From assembly GCA_903953895.1 (NCBI GenBank), contig CAJBLH010000209.1, positions 1-45,874 of the forward strand: DNA of 45,874 nt. The letters run 5' to 3'. Numbering within the stretch: position 1 is the first letter of the stretch; the number at the start of each line of letters is the position of its first letter. The position numbers and the translations under genes were made by a program. The DNA comes from an uncultured Desulfobacteraceae bacterium (GTDB lineage: Bacteria; Desulfobacterota; Desulfobacteria; Desulfobacterales; Desulfatirhabdiaceae). Below, piece by piece: positions 7,955 to 16,800 of the stretch. The notes beneath the pieces were generated by a model. That model saw only the letters and a list, made by a program, of their open reading frames with translations, did not search any database and had not been told where the DNA came from.

Positions 7955-9013
7955 CTAAGCCGGGCAGACGCAGGCTGCAGGATCATAATCGTTCATCTGG
8001 TTGCAGACCTTGCGAATATCAATGTTAACCGGACACAGGCGGATACACCGACCGCAACCCACACACTGGATTCCGTTATCGTACTTGTCCACATAGTATT
8101 TCAGCTTGTGCATGAACCGCTGCCGAACCCGCTGCATTTTTGCGCCCCGGGGGTTATGCCCGGTGCCATGCATGGTAAAGAGCGGAAACATGCAACTGTC
8201 CCAGTTTCGCAGCCGGACACCTGTATTTCCCCGGTTTTCATCCTGAATATCGAAACACCAGCAGGTGGGGCAGGAATAGGTGCAGGTACCGCAGTTGATG
8301 CAGGAAAAAGCCGTATCTTCCCAGAACGGGGCATCATAGATATGCGTGGTTTCCTTGGCTTTTAACCGATCTGTCGAAATACGCGAGGCGATTCTGGATT
8401 CAGCGGCCTGTTTCATGGCTTCGATTTTTCCGGCATCATCGGCCAGTGAGTTCCACCCGGCGGCGGCCAGCAACGCAATGCCTTTATCGGTCAGGGATTT
8501 TGCCAGGAAACGGTCTCCACTGTCCACCAGCAGCACATCGAGGCCTGCCTCGTGAAACGGGCCACACCCGGCGGATGTACAAAAGCAGGTGGGGCACGGA
8601 TCATTGCAGGCCAATCCAACGAAGGTCATGGAATTGTACGCCTTCAGCCAGTAAGGGTCTTGATACTGGGGGGCGTCGAAATTGCGCTTGACCAGTAGAA
8701 ACGCCGCTGCATCGCAAGGCCGGATACCGATCACTGCCTTGGGGCAGACGTCTTCTTGAACTTCTTTTAGAATGTGATGATCCGGCCGGCTTTCGTCCAA
8801 GGTGTAGGTAAACATCGGCTCTGTCTGCGGCTGAACCAGAAATTTCGGAGAAAGCCGGGTATTGGTATATGTCATATCCGGCTGTTCATCTTTGCCAAGG
8901 GCTTTAAAACAATGCCACTCTTTTTCTTTAACCGGACCCAGCACCTGATAAGCCGATTTCGCCTTTTCAATGCCGAGGGCCCATTCTTTTTTGTCGATCG
9001 TGAAAACTTTCAT
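7955..9013 (-). CDS. 4Fe-4S dicluster protein, sulfhydrogenase beta/AsrA/FloxB-like
   Basis: A 352-residue protein of the hydrogenase/sulfur reductase beta-subunit family. The N-terminal 220 residues form the family-specific domain (AVIGIRPCDAAAF; LACNDPCPTCFC around residue 135). The C-terminal part has two ferredoxin-like cluster motifs, CINCGTCTYSCPTCWC and CVGCGRCIRLCPVNI. Such subunits wire the NAD(P)H-binding gamma-like subunit to the rest of the complex. The gene sits between the other iron-sulfur subunit (15 bases upstream) and the FAD/NAD(P) subunit (18 bases downstream), implying stoichiometric co-expression. The family is clear, but the exact name depends on which complex this is. 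Confidence 0.85.
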   Translation of the reverse strand: MKVFTIDKKEWALGIEKAKSAYQVLGPVKEKEWHCFKALGKDEQPDMTYTNTRLSPKFLVQPQTEPMFTYTLDESRPDHHILKEVQEDVCPKAVIGIRPCDAAAFLLVKRNFDAPQYQDPYWLKAYNSMTFVGLACNDPCPTCFCTSAGCGPFHEAGLDVLLVDSGDRFLAKSLTDKGIALLAAAGWNSLADDAGKIEAMKQAAESRIASRISTDRLKAKETTHIYDAPFWEDTAFSCINCGTCTYSCPTCWCFDIQDENRGNTGVRLRNWDSCMFPLFTMHGTGHNPRGAKMQRVRQRFMHKLKYYVDKYDNGIQCVGCGRCIRLCPVNIDIRKVCNQMNDYDPAACVCPA

Positions 9014-9028
9014 GGTAACAGACCTTAT

Positions 9029-9976
9029 TTATTTAATAAAATCATTGGGGTCATTCGGTTTGTACGTATCCAGCGGTGGGCGCTCATCCAGGGTCATGCC
9101 GGCTTCCCAGCCGAACATTTCGAAGGCATCCTTGTTGAGTTTGCTGGTAAACTGCCGAACCTTGATGCCCACCGGACAAGCCCGCTCACAAGCGCCGCAA
9201 TCCGTACACCGGCCGGCGCAGTGGTAGGCCCTTAAAAAATGAAACGTGCGGATATCGATGGGATCCTGACTTTTTCCCACCCACTGGGGCCGGGATTCAT
9301 CCACAAAACAGGTCGGGCAGTAGCATAGCGGGCAGGCATTGCGGCAGGCGTAACAACGAATACAAGGTGAGAGCAGGTCTTCGAAATACTGCCATTTTTC
9401 CTGAGGCGACATGGCCTCCACCCGATTGACTTCGGCATAGCGATCCACCCCCGCCTGTTCCGGCACCAGCTCACCCGCCAGTTCATCGAAAAGAACGGGA
9501 TTACGGTGAATACAGGCCGCGCAGTTACTCTGCAGCACATCGGTTTTCTTCAGACTTTTTTCGCTGCCGTGAATTTTGATTTTCAGATTCTCGCCGTCAT
9601 CCGCCACATCCAGCAGGGTATCGCCGAACTCAGAGATAATCCGCCGTTTATCGACCATTCCCTGACAGGGAACACCGATGATATGCAGGTTTTCCCGCTT
9701 GATTTTATTTTCGATAATATGGGTTACGATGTTTCGGGAATCGCATCCTTTGGCCACCACCGCAATCTTTTCCTTCCGATCGGTCAGATAGTTTGCCAGG
9801 TTGATGCCGCAATTGCTGTCCCACACCAGTTGATGGACATCTTCGGGCCGACGGATAAAACAGGGCTCATTCATCATCGGCAGGGTTCCCTTTCGAAACC
9901 CGATGACCATATCAACGCTTCCATCCTTCAAAAGCCGCAGGGCGACTTCTTTAATTTTATCTTGGTATCCGGACAT
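9029..9976 (-). CDS. 4Fe-4S dicluster protein, FloxC/FrhB-like subunit
   Basis: A 315-residue iron-sulfur protein. The first 150 residues resemble the FrhB/FdhB-type fold found in electron-transfer subunits (VVAKGCDSRNI, IIGVPCQGM). Then come CAACIHR, a Cys-rich stretch CIRCYACRNACPLCYCPTC (about residues 209-227) and CTDCGACERACPVGIKV near 263-279. Several [4Fe-4S] clusters are therefore expected. The ATG at 9976 lies one base after the mvhD stop codon, so translation is probably coupled. In Flox-type operons an equivalent protein bridges MvhD/FloxD and the NAD(P)H-side subunits; that role here is inferred from gene order. Confidence 0.8.
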   Translation of the reverse strand: MSGYQDKIKEVALRLLKDGSVDMVIGFRKGTLPMMNEPCFIRRPEDVHQLVWDSNCGINLANYLTDRKEKIAVVAKGCDSRNIVTHIIENKIKRENLHIIGVPCQGMVDKRRIISEFGDTLLDVADDGENLKIKIHGSEKSLKKTDVLQSNCAACIHRNPVLFDELAGELVPEQAGVDRYAEVNRVEAMSPQEKWQYFEDLLSPCIRCYACRNACPLCYCPTCFVDESRPQWVGKSQDPIDIRTFHFLRAYHCAGRCTDCGACERACPVGIKVRQFTSKLNKDAFEMFGWEAGMTLDERPPLDTYKPNDPNDFIK

Positions 9977-9977
9977 G

Positions 9978-10409
9978 TTAAGCTACCTTAACTGCTTGTT
10001 TATTATAAGTTGTATTGGGGCCAAGGGCTTTTACTGACGCTGTAACGGTCTTGACCACATCGACAAACTTGGTGGATTCCGCAGAGCTGATCCAGGAAAA
10101 CTGAAGTCGCCCCGGCTCGATTCCCATGTGTTCCATTAAATTCATAAACAATCCAAATTTTCTCCGGGCATAATAATTACCTTCCAGGTAATGGCATTCG
10201 CCGGGATGTCACCCGGAGACCCAGACGGCGTCGGCGCCTTCGCTCAGGGCCGACAGGAAAAATTTCGGACTCATTCTGCCGGTACATGGAATCCGGATCA
10301 CCCGGATATTGGACGGATATTCCATCCGGCCGACACCAGCCAGATCCGCCGCCCCATAACTGCACCAGTTACAGAGAAAACTGACGATTTTGGGTTCAAA
10401 CTCGGTCAT
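9978..10409 (-). CDS. mvhD: MvhD/FloxD-type hydrogenase iron-sulfur subunit, selenoprotein (Sec67)
   Basis: The reading frame has one in-frame TGA at 10211-10209. Reading through it gives a normal 143-residue Mvh[16 protein letters not shown] near the N-terminus, [13 protein letters not shown], then [22 protein letters not shown] and a complete C-terminal domain ending at TAA 9980-9978. The family has Cys at this position (GCHPGDCHY), and selenocysteine there is known for VhuD/MvhD homologues. A stem-loop follows the UGA at the distance expected of a bacterial SECIS. MvhD carries a [2Fe-2S] cluster and delivers electrons to HdrA. Start ATG 10409 has AAGGAG 8 bases upstream. It lies 82 bases after hdrA and directly before the next iron-sulfur gene. 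A plain nonsense mutation is unlikely, since the frame stays intact for 76 more conserved codons. Confidence 0.88.
10176..10211 (-). promoter_or_regulatory. Predicted SECIS element in mvhD
   Basis: After the UGA (10211-10209) come 16 bases, then a perfect 6-bp stem ATTACC/GGTAAT (10192-10187 with 10181-10176) and a UGGAA loop. A short stem with GG in the apical loop, about 22 bases after UGA, is the shape recognised by bacterial SelB. Confidence 0.7.
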
Positions 10410-10491
10410 TATCCTGACTCCTTTGCCGAAACACCGGCTGCTGACGTGAATGTACCATCCGTTACGGCAGCCGGCGATTCAGGTTCAAAAA

Positions 10492-13400
10492 TTAAACTGC
10501 TTCATTCAGCGCAAATATCTGCGCAAATATCTGGTCGTTGTCAAAACCTTTCAGTCGAATGGCGCCGGATCTGCAGGAAGCCACACAGAGCCCGCAGCCC
10601 TTGCAAAGCACGGGATTGATCTGGGCCTTTCCCGGGTTGAAACGGGCAGTCGCCTCGATAAACGATGGTGCGGAATACGGACAAATCGAAACACAGACCC
10701 CGCAACTGCTGCATACCGTGGGAACAACTTCAGCAATGGTTCCACTGGTATGGATGTTCTCGCGGGCTAGCAGGGTGACGGCACGGGAGGCGGCCGCCTT
10801 TCCCTGAACGATGGACTCATCGATGGGTTTGGGATAATGGGCCGTACCGCACAGAAACACGCCGTCGGTAGCAAACTCCGATGGTCCGAGCTTGGCATGA
10901 CGTTCCACAAAAAATCCGTCTGCGTTCAGCGGAACCTTGAAGAAGCTGGCCAGTTTTTCGTCACGGTTGGGAATGATGGCGGTCGCCAGGGTGATCAGTT
11001 CGGTTTCCAGCTCCATGGGGCGGCCCAGAATATGATCGGTGACTTTGACCACCAGCTTTCCGTTGTTCCGAACCACCTGAGGTTTGTTGTCCAGGCTGTA
11101 CCGGATAAAAATCACCCCTTTTTCACGGGCTTTTTTATACAGATATTCCCGTTCGCCGTAGGTCCGGATATCCCGGTACAGGATATAGACGTTCATATCC
11201 GGATTTTTTTCCTTCAACTCGAGAGCATTGTCGATGGAATGCGTACAGCAGACCCGTGAGCAGTAAAGCCGTTCCGGCTCGCGGGAGCCCACACATTGAA
11301 TGAAAACCGCCGCCGCCAGGGATTTGAGGGATTCATCCTTTTCCATGAGTTTTTTGTCGAGTTCGAGACTGGTGATGATGCGCCGATCCTTGCCGTAATC
11401 ATATTCCGTGGGAACGTGGGGAGATGCGCCGGTGGCGATCACCGCAATACCGTGCTCGACGACCTGCTCCGAACCGGTTGTGGACAGTGTGGTTTTAAAA
11501 TTTCCGACAAATCCGTTTACCTGGCCAAGTGTGGTGTTCAGGTGAACCTGTATCCGGCTGTTCTGAGCAACCGACGCAATCAATTCGGATAGTTTTTCCT
11601 GAATTCTTTCACCTTTGGCCGTTTGAAACAAATTGAGGGCCTGGCCACCGAGCTGGGCGGATTTTTCAACGATGTGGGTGTGATACCCCTGCCGGGCCAG
11701 ACTGCCGGCAGCAGCCATTCCGGATATACCGCCGCCGATAACCAGAGCGGTCTGGTTGACCTGAAGCTCCGCCTCTTTCAGAGGCTGCGTGAGGGCCACC
11801 TTGGCCACTGCGGATCGCACCAGATCCTTGGCTTTCTGTGTGGCCAGTTCCGGCGTACTCTTGTGTACCCAGGAATCGTGATTCCGGATATTGGCCATTT
11901 CAAACAGGTATTTATTGAGCCCTGCGCTGATCAGGGTTTCCTGGAAAAGCGGCTCGTGGGTTTTGGGCGTACAGGCCGCTACCACGATCCGATTCAGGTT
12001 TTTTTCCTTGATGAGCTGGGTGATGCTGTCCTGATTGTCTTGCGAGCAGGAATAGAGGTTGTCGGAGGTGAATTCCACAAAGGGAAGCGTTTTGGCATAT
12101 TCTGCAACCGACGGCACATCCACGACACCGGCGATATTGATGCCGCATCGGCAGACAAAAACGCCGATTCTGGGACGCTCACCGGCGATATCGGTTTCGG
12201 GAACGATTTCCGGAACCTTTGTCAGGGTGTTGCGGGCCGCGGAGAGAATTTCACCGCAGGCCGAGGCCGCAGCGCTTGAATCGATGACTGCCTGGGGAAT
12301 GTCTTTAGGGCCCTGGAAAGAGCCGCTGACATAGACCCCGGCTCGCGATGTGGATACCGGCTCGAATGACGATGTTTCGCAGAAATTGCCCGGAGTCAGG
12401 GCGATGCCCAGGCGCTTTGCCAGAGAGACCACTTCCGGAGAGGTTTCCATACCGATCGAAAGGACGATCATGTTGAAGACTTCCGTCTTTAAGTCACCGG
12501 CTTCCGTGATGTAGCGCACTTCGAGGTCATCGGTTTCCGGAATCTGGGTGATGGTATGAACCCGGCTGCGAATAAAGCGGATACCGTGCTTGTTTCGGGC
12601 GCTGTCGTAAAACCGCTCGAATTCCTTGCCGTGGGTCCGCATATCCATGAAAAAGATGGCGCAATCCAGACTGTCGCCCTCGTGTTCCTTGGCGATCACG
12701 GCCTCTTTGATGGCATACATGCAGCAGACCGACGAGCAGTAGGAATGATCGCATTTGTTCATGTCCCGCGAACCAACACACTGAAACCATGCGATTTTTT
12801 TGGGGGACTGATGATCGGAAATCCGGGACACATGGCCCATGGTGGGACCGGATGCGGATAGAATCCGTTCGAATTCCAGAGACGTGACAACATTGGGATA
12901 TTTGGCATACTGGTAGTTATCGAATTTCTCGGGATTGAACGGCGCAAAGCCCGGGGAAAGGATTACCGACCCTACGTTGAGCATGACGGTTTCGGGTTTT
13001 TGATCGAAGTCGACCGCACCGGTCGGGCAGATTTTTTTACAGGCGCCGCATTTTTTCTTTTGCAGATAAATGCAGGTGTTCGCATCGATCGCGTACTTCA
13101 GGGGGACTGCCTGAGCATATTCCACATAAACGGATTTGCGTTGGGAAAGGCCCATGTTGTATGGGTCTTTCACTTTTTTGGGGCATTTTTCCGCACATGC
13201 ACCGCAGGCAATACACTTCGATTCATCGATATAGCGGGGATTTTGAACAATTTCGACCTGGAAATTGCCGGCTTCACCGCGGATGTCTCTAATTTCACAA
13301 AGGGTTTTAAGTTCGATATTCAAGTGCCGGCCGACCTCGACCAGTTTTGGGGAGATAATTCACATGGCGCAGTCATTCGTCGGGAACGTCTTGTCCAACT

Positions 13401-13545
13401 GGGACATGACACCGCCGATGGATGGCGATTTTTCAAGTAGATACACATAATAGCCTGAATTGGCCAGATCCAGGGCGGATTGCATTCCGGCAATGCCGCC
13501 ACCGACAACCAATACAGACCCGATAACAGGGTTTGCGTTCGACAT
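10492..13545 (-). CDS. hdrA: HdrA-like FAD/iron-sulfur protein, long tandem form, selenoprotein (Sec62)
   Basis: One frame of 1017 residues runs from ATG 13545 (GGAG 9 bases upstream) to TAA 10494-10492, interrupted only by TGA 13362-13360. Its context [18 protein letters not shown] is the place where HdrA has a conserved Cys or Sec. The N-terminal module has an FAD motif (VVGGGIAGM), the Sec motif, and ferredoxin motifs at about 111 ([12 protein letters not shown]) and 166 (CGACKKICP). From about residue 460 a second, canonical HdrA module follows: CRCGINIAG, the [11 protein letters not shown] segment, a second FAD motif (VIGGGISGM, near 604), YCSRVCCTH, and C-terminal ferredoxin motifs [12 protein letters not shown] and [11 protein letters not shown]. 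HdrA is the flavin bifurcation centre of heterodisulfide-reductase-type complexes. No hdrB or hdrC gene is adjacent, so its partner disulfide reductase, if any, is encoded elsewhere or absent. Confidence 0.92.
13327..13362 (-). promoter_or_regulatory. Predicted SECIS element in hdrA
   Basis: After the UGA (13362-13360) come 15 bases, then a 6-bp stem CUGGUC/GGCCGG (13344-13339 with 13332-13327, including two G-U pairs) and a GAGGUC loop. Distance, stem size and the GGU in the loop match a bacterial SECIS and closely parallel the element in mvhD. Confidence 0.7.
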
Positions 13546-13617
13546 AATGGCTCTCCTATGCTTAATTTTATCAAAAACGTCGGCAACGTTCGGCTTCAGA
13601 AATTTAAATAAAGTTTC

Positions 13618-13646
13618 TAACTAACCTTTGAAAATTTTCTTGTCAA
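13618..13646 (-). promoter_or_regulatory. Predicted promoter of the hdrA operon
   Basis: On the minus strand TTGACA (13646-13641) is followed after exactly 17 bases by TAGTTA (13623-13618), about 75 bases upstream of the hdrA ATG. It has the same layout as the dsrC promoter, which would suit co-expression with sulfite reduction. Confidence 0.5.
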
Positions 13647-13809
13647 CAGATTTTCCGAAAGGGCATTGTTGATAGTCGGAATCTGAAAGTCTACAGAGCG
13701 GGACCGTTCCGAGAACATGTTCCGGAAATCCGCTTCCGGGAAAAAGCGTGGGGATCATCAGCGACGGCCATCATCAAGCCCGTAAAAATCAATGGCGCCA
13801 TTCTCACAT

Positions 13810-13843
13810 CATGAAATAATAGACTGCAGTCCATTATTTCATG
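13810..13843. repeat. Imperfect 34-base palindrome between the envelope operon and hdrA
   Basis: The sequence CATGAAATAAT (13810-13820) pairs with ATTATTTCATG (13833-13843). The 12-base centre itself contains the palindrome GACTGCAGTC. It lies 22 bases after the stop of the M28-FtsX gene and about 165 bases before the hdrA -35 box. It could be a terminator of the upstream operon (no T run is seen) or an operator for hdrA. The rest of this 320-base gap shows nothing else recognisable. Confidence 0.55.
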
Positions 13844-13865
13844 CGTCAGCACTACTATATCCCAC

Positions 13866-16800
13866 TCAATTGACCAGTGCCGAGACCTGCCTTTGCCCGG
13901 TTTCACGCAAGGCATCCGCCAGCAGCCTCTCGTAATGACCATGTGCCGCTGAATCCAACGATCGCCACACCAGAAGCTGCCGTCTGATGGCGTTCAGAAA
14001 TGCCTTGTTGATGCGTCTCCAGGCATTGGACTCGCCGGATTGGCGTTCTATCTGAACAGTGACTTCCAGAAAACCGGGTTCTTCCCGAGATTGACAAAAA
14101 CGCAGGACGATCTGCTGCATGATGCCGAAATCAAACGGCGCCAGCCAGACATGGGCGTTAATGACAATACAGGCATCTTTGGCGCAGTTTTCCCCCTCAC
14201 AGGCATCGATATTGCCAGAAACCGGCGGTACCGGGCAGACTTCGCTGAAGGTGATGTCACCGGTGGAAAACAGACCGTGGGAAACATCCTGGTGGCCTTT
14301 TAAATAGTCATACAAAAATCCGGTGATGCTGCGATGTTCTTCATATTTCATCAGAAAGGGAAGGGTGATTTCTATCAGATTTCCCGTGGATGCGGGAAGG
14401 GTCCAGGACCGGTTGACGTCGGGGATGGCGATTTCTGCAGCGACCCGCGATGGGTAAATGGCCGATATCAGCACAACCAGGATTACCAGAACCATGGCGG
14501 CCACACCGGAAAGCGATGAGTAGTTGACGGTGATTCCCGACCACAGCGAGGTGCCGGCAAAAAGACCGGCGCTGGTCTGGGCCAGAAGATAACCCATGAC
14601 GACACTCAGCACGGCAAAGGCCAGGGCTTCGGCGATAAAAAGAAAGCTGACATGAGAGGGGGCCAGCCCGACGGACGTATAGATGGCGATTTCTCGCTTG
14701 CGTTCATAAACGCTTCCGATCATGGTGTTCAAAACGATAAAGACCGAAATGATGATCGGAATCAAAATGTTGGGCACCCCGCTGTAGCTTAAGGCGTCAC
14801 TGGCGTTATACATCTGGACGCCGTCAGGCTCGCCGCTGAACAGGGCCAGGCCGAAACGGTCAACCAGGTGCTGGGCGGCTTTGCGGGTGTCTGTTGCTGC
14901 CGTATGCCGGACCGCGATGGCCTTCAGCTTTCCGCCGGAAGACAGCAGGGTCCGGGAGGGAACGATCACGGTCAGGTCTCCGGAAATATGCTGATATCGG
15001 CTCTGAAAGGATCGGACATCATCTCCGGATTCCATGGCCTCCATCTCGACTTCGGTCAATTCCTGAGAAGCTTCACGGGGAAAAATGGCGGGCGTCAGAG
15101 GTTCACCGTCCAGGTCGGGCCGATCTTGAAGGAGCTTTCCGGAAAAAATACCGGTTACCTGAAACGGAATTCCCCATATCTGAACGACGGCGGACTCCGG
15201 ATGTTCGAAAGAAATTCCCAACTCCCGGGCCATGCGATCGGAAATCAGAACCACATGGCGTTCTTCGGGTTTGAACCACCTGCCGCCGATCAGAATTTGA
15301 TCGAGTCCCGTAACACCGGGTTCATCGGACGACAGGCCGATCATGCCCTGGGCTTCGAATCTGCGGCTGCCGTATCGCAGCGGGACTGCCTCGGATCGGG
15401 TTCGGTCTTCGTCTTCCAGCCATACCCGCGGAGCGATGACGCCGGAATCATCGAAGGCATGGGTCAGTACCGGAAGGGCTGCCTGGGGAATATCCTGCCA
15501 GCTCACATTTTTTAAGAGAAAACCCGAGTAAGGCGCCTGGGCCTGATATTGAATTCTGGAATGAAGCCGCATGCTCTTCACCGACGTGAAGCTCATGATG
15601 GTAAAGGTCAGGATGATCAGCGTCGCACAGGTCAGGGCTGTTCGAATTCTGCGGCGCCGAAGATTGCTGACCCCCAGAAAAAATGAGGCGGTAAAGGCTT
15701 TCCAGCGGGTGATTTCGCCGGTCGATGCCGGCTTTGCACGGTTTTGAAGGGTGTTCATTTCCGTTTCGAACCGCAGAAAAATGATCAGTGTCACCATAAA
15801 CGACAGGCCGATGATGAAAAAAGCCAGAATGACGACAAGCGGACTATACGCCAACTGAAAGGCCGGGTGAACCTGGTAGATGATGACGATCACGATAACC
15901 AGAATGACGCTGAAGGCGATGATCCGCCTGTAGATGTTGGAATAAGAGAACAGAAGCCGTTCCATGCAGAAAGCAAAGGGAACGAACAAGGCGATGTAGA
16001 ACAAGACGCCGAAAAGTACATCTTTCTGCGTCTGTTCGATATCGTCATAGACGCGGCTGGCAAGCGCCCATGACGCCGAGGATGACTCGATGAACCGGTC
16101 GTATTTTCTATCTGTAAAGGACTGCTCGGCGGTTTGCAGGGCGGACATGCCTTCCTGCTGAAGTCTTCGGATCTGTTCGTTGAAAATGCCGTGTTTTTCA
16201 AGGTTGTTTATCCGCGGGGTCAAGAGCGCCCACATATCTCTTGCCGCCCGGTATTCGGTGCGGTCGAGGATTGGCCAGTCGTCGATCCGGTAGCCCGTTC
16301 CTTCGGAATGCGCGGAGTCTGCATGGAGCAAAATCATTTTCTTGTGAAGCACGGAATCCGATAATGTCAGTTTCAGGCGGGTTTCAGGCTCCAGAAAAAT
16401 GGATGTCAGCACCGAAGACCGGGTGTCGATCCGGCTGTACCAATACTTGAGAGGAGCGGCTTCCCGCCGTCCGTCGATCAGGTTGATCTTGGTCATGTAC
16501 CGGAAGCTGCGCGGTTCCATCAAATTAAACAGAGTGGTGCCTTTGCAGGCGAACATGATCAGGTCGGTCTGCATGGCGGTGCGCTGCATTTTCAGGCGAT
16601 AGGCTTCTTTTCCGGTCTGCTCTTTGTCGATGGCCCACGAGACTTTGCCGGTGTCGGGGTCGAACCGGTACCCTTCGATGATCACTTTGTCCAAAACGTG
16701 TCTTTTATCGGCAACCCCCTTGATCTGAAAGGTGCCGAGACTGCTGGTCATCGCATAATACCTGGCATTTCCCTGATAAGAGAGAAGAACGGTTTCCGGA

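Noticed and set aside
13360-13362. TGA in hdrA read as a frameshift or pseudogene
   Set aside because: The frame on both sides is identical, similarity is continuous, and the stop replaces exactly the conserved Cys codon; mvhD in the same operon shows the same pattern.
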